Positions 5,965 through 6,430 of a stretch of DNA of 6,430 nt are shown piece by piece (within the stretch, counting starts at the first letter, position 1; every line of letters starts with the position of its first letter). Position numbers and translations under genes: made by a program. Source of the DNA: a bacterium (GTDB lineage: Bacteria; Desulfobacterota; Binatia; UBA12015); NCBI GenBank assembly GCA_018970825.1, contig JAGWVP010000189.1:1-6430 (forward strand), in the 5' to 3' direction. The notes under the pieces are model-generated. The model did no database searches and had not been told where the DNA came from. It saw only the letters and a list, made by a program, of their open reading frames with translations.

Positions 5965-6411
5965 ATGGAAGTCATCCTCCGCGAGAACGTCGTGAACCTC
6001 GGCGAGACCGGCCAGGTCGTGAAGGTCAAGCCCGGGTACGCCCGCAACTACCTGCTGCCGCGCGGGCTCGCCGTCGAGGCGAGCCGTCGCAACGTCGCCG
6101 AGCTCGAGCACCAGAAGCGCGTCATGGCGGCGCGCCGCGAGCGCGAGCTCAAGTCCGCACGCGAGTACGCGGAGCGTCTCGACGGACTCGTCATCGAGAT
6201 CCGCGCGCGCGCGGGCGACGAGGACAAGCTCTACGGATCGGTCACGAACATCGACATCGAGCGCGTCCTCGCCTCGCGCGGCTTCGAGGTCGATCGACGC
6301 CGCATCGACCTCGACGACCCGATCAAGCGGCTCGGCACCTACCGCATCCCGATCGGGGTCGCCCAGGAAGTGAAGGCGACGATCACGCTGAAGGTCCTCT
6401 CCGAGGCCTGA
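5965..6411 (+). CDS. rplI: 50S ribosomal protein L9
   Basis: This large-subunit protein sits at the base of the L1 stalk and helps maintain reading-frame fidelity. The 148 residues match the family length. The N-terminal rRNA-binding domain reads MEVILRENVVNLGETGQVV with VKPGYARNYLLPRGLA following (about 21-36). A long charged helix covers roughly 41-74, and the C-terminal domain holds EDKLYGSVTNIDI (85-97) and a DPIKRLGTYRIPI stretch. Nothing is missing or truncated. ATG 5965 is the family start; only GGA-type purines (CCGGATCC) precede it, a weak ribosome site. It lies 28 nt after rpsR with no terminator between, so it belongs to the same message. The gene often next in this neighbourhood, dnaB, would lie beyond the window. 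Confidence 0.97.
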   Translation: MEVILRENVVNLGETGQVVKVKPGYARNYLLPRGLAVEASRRNVAELEHQKRVMAARRERELKSAREYAERLDGLVIEIRARAGDEDKLYGSVTNIDIERVLASRGFEVDRRRIDLDDPIKRLGTYRIPIGVAQEVKATITLKVLSEA

Positions 6412-6430
6412 GGAGCTCCCCCGGGGGGGG
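6412..6430. other. Post-rplI spacer ending in a run of eight G
   Basis: After the rplI TGA come GGAGCTCC (a perfect 8-bp palindrome, 6412-6419) and CCCCC followed by eight G to the window edge. This could be the start of a terminator hairpin or a spacer with a ribosome site for a following gene. Too little is visible to choose. Confidence 0.3.

Noticed and set aside
5132..6047. Minus-strand open frames of 272 and 205 codons opposite rpsF, rpsR and rplI
   Set aside because: The plus strand encodes three canonical ribosomal proteins here, and the antisense products show no motifs.

Overview
The window is very GC-rich (roughly 70% G+C) bacterial chromosomal DNA. All genes are dense, with strong G/C third-position bias, and no mobile element, CRISPR array or phage gene is visible. 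The conserved order tRNA-Gln, prs, rplY (L25/CTC family), pth, rpsF, rpsR, rplI resembles the arrangement I know from deltaproteobacteria such as Geobacter, and HAF-repeat surface proteins occur in several soil and sediment phyla. A Myxococcota, Desulfobacterota or Binatota-like organism is the best guess. This rests on gene order and composition only, so genus-level placement is not possible.

Layout. Positions 1-771 (+) hold the 3' end of a gene for an HAF-repeat protein with a C-terminal putative Ig (He_PIG) domain. It converges, with a 16-bp gap, on a two-gene minus-strand unit: an inositol-monophosphatase-family gene (suhB-like, 2466 to 1597) followed by a short-chain dehydrogenase/reductase gene (1585 to 788). 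The SDR ribosome binding site starts directly after the suhB stop codon. A 104-bp divergent region (2467-2570) rich in inverted repeats separates this unit from a plus-strand housekeeping cluster. That cluster is tRNA-Gln(TTG) (2571-2643), prs (2707-3681), rplY (3761-4453), pth (4475-5113), rpsF (5165-5587), rpsR (5601-5936) and rplI (5965-6411). The window ends 19 bp after rplI in a run of eight G.

How the genes work together. The plus-strand cluster serves translation and nucleotide supply. It encodes a glutamine tRNA, PRPP synthase (precursor for nucleotides, histidine and tryptophan), the 5S rRNA-binding protein L25, peptidyl-tRNA hydrolase that recycles dropped-off peptidyl-tRNAs, the 30S platform partners S6 and S18, and the 50S L1-stalk-base protein L9. 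Gaps of 13-79 nt and the absence of a classic intrinsic terminator suggest one or two polycistronic units. The most notable non-coding structure is a pair of imperfect 25-bp direct repeats, each able to fold into a hairpin, between prs and rplY.

I did not find a new biological system here. The points most worth a second look are the tandem hairpin repeat, the rpsF leader, the Arg in place of a conserved Asn in Pth, the altered loop in the SuhB-like protein, and the oppositely charged disordered tails on S6 and S18.
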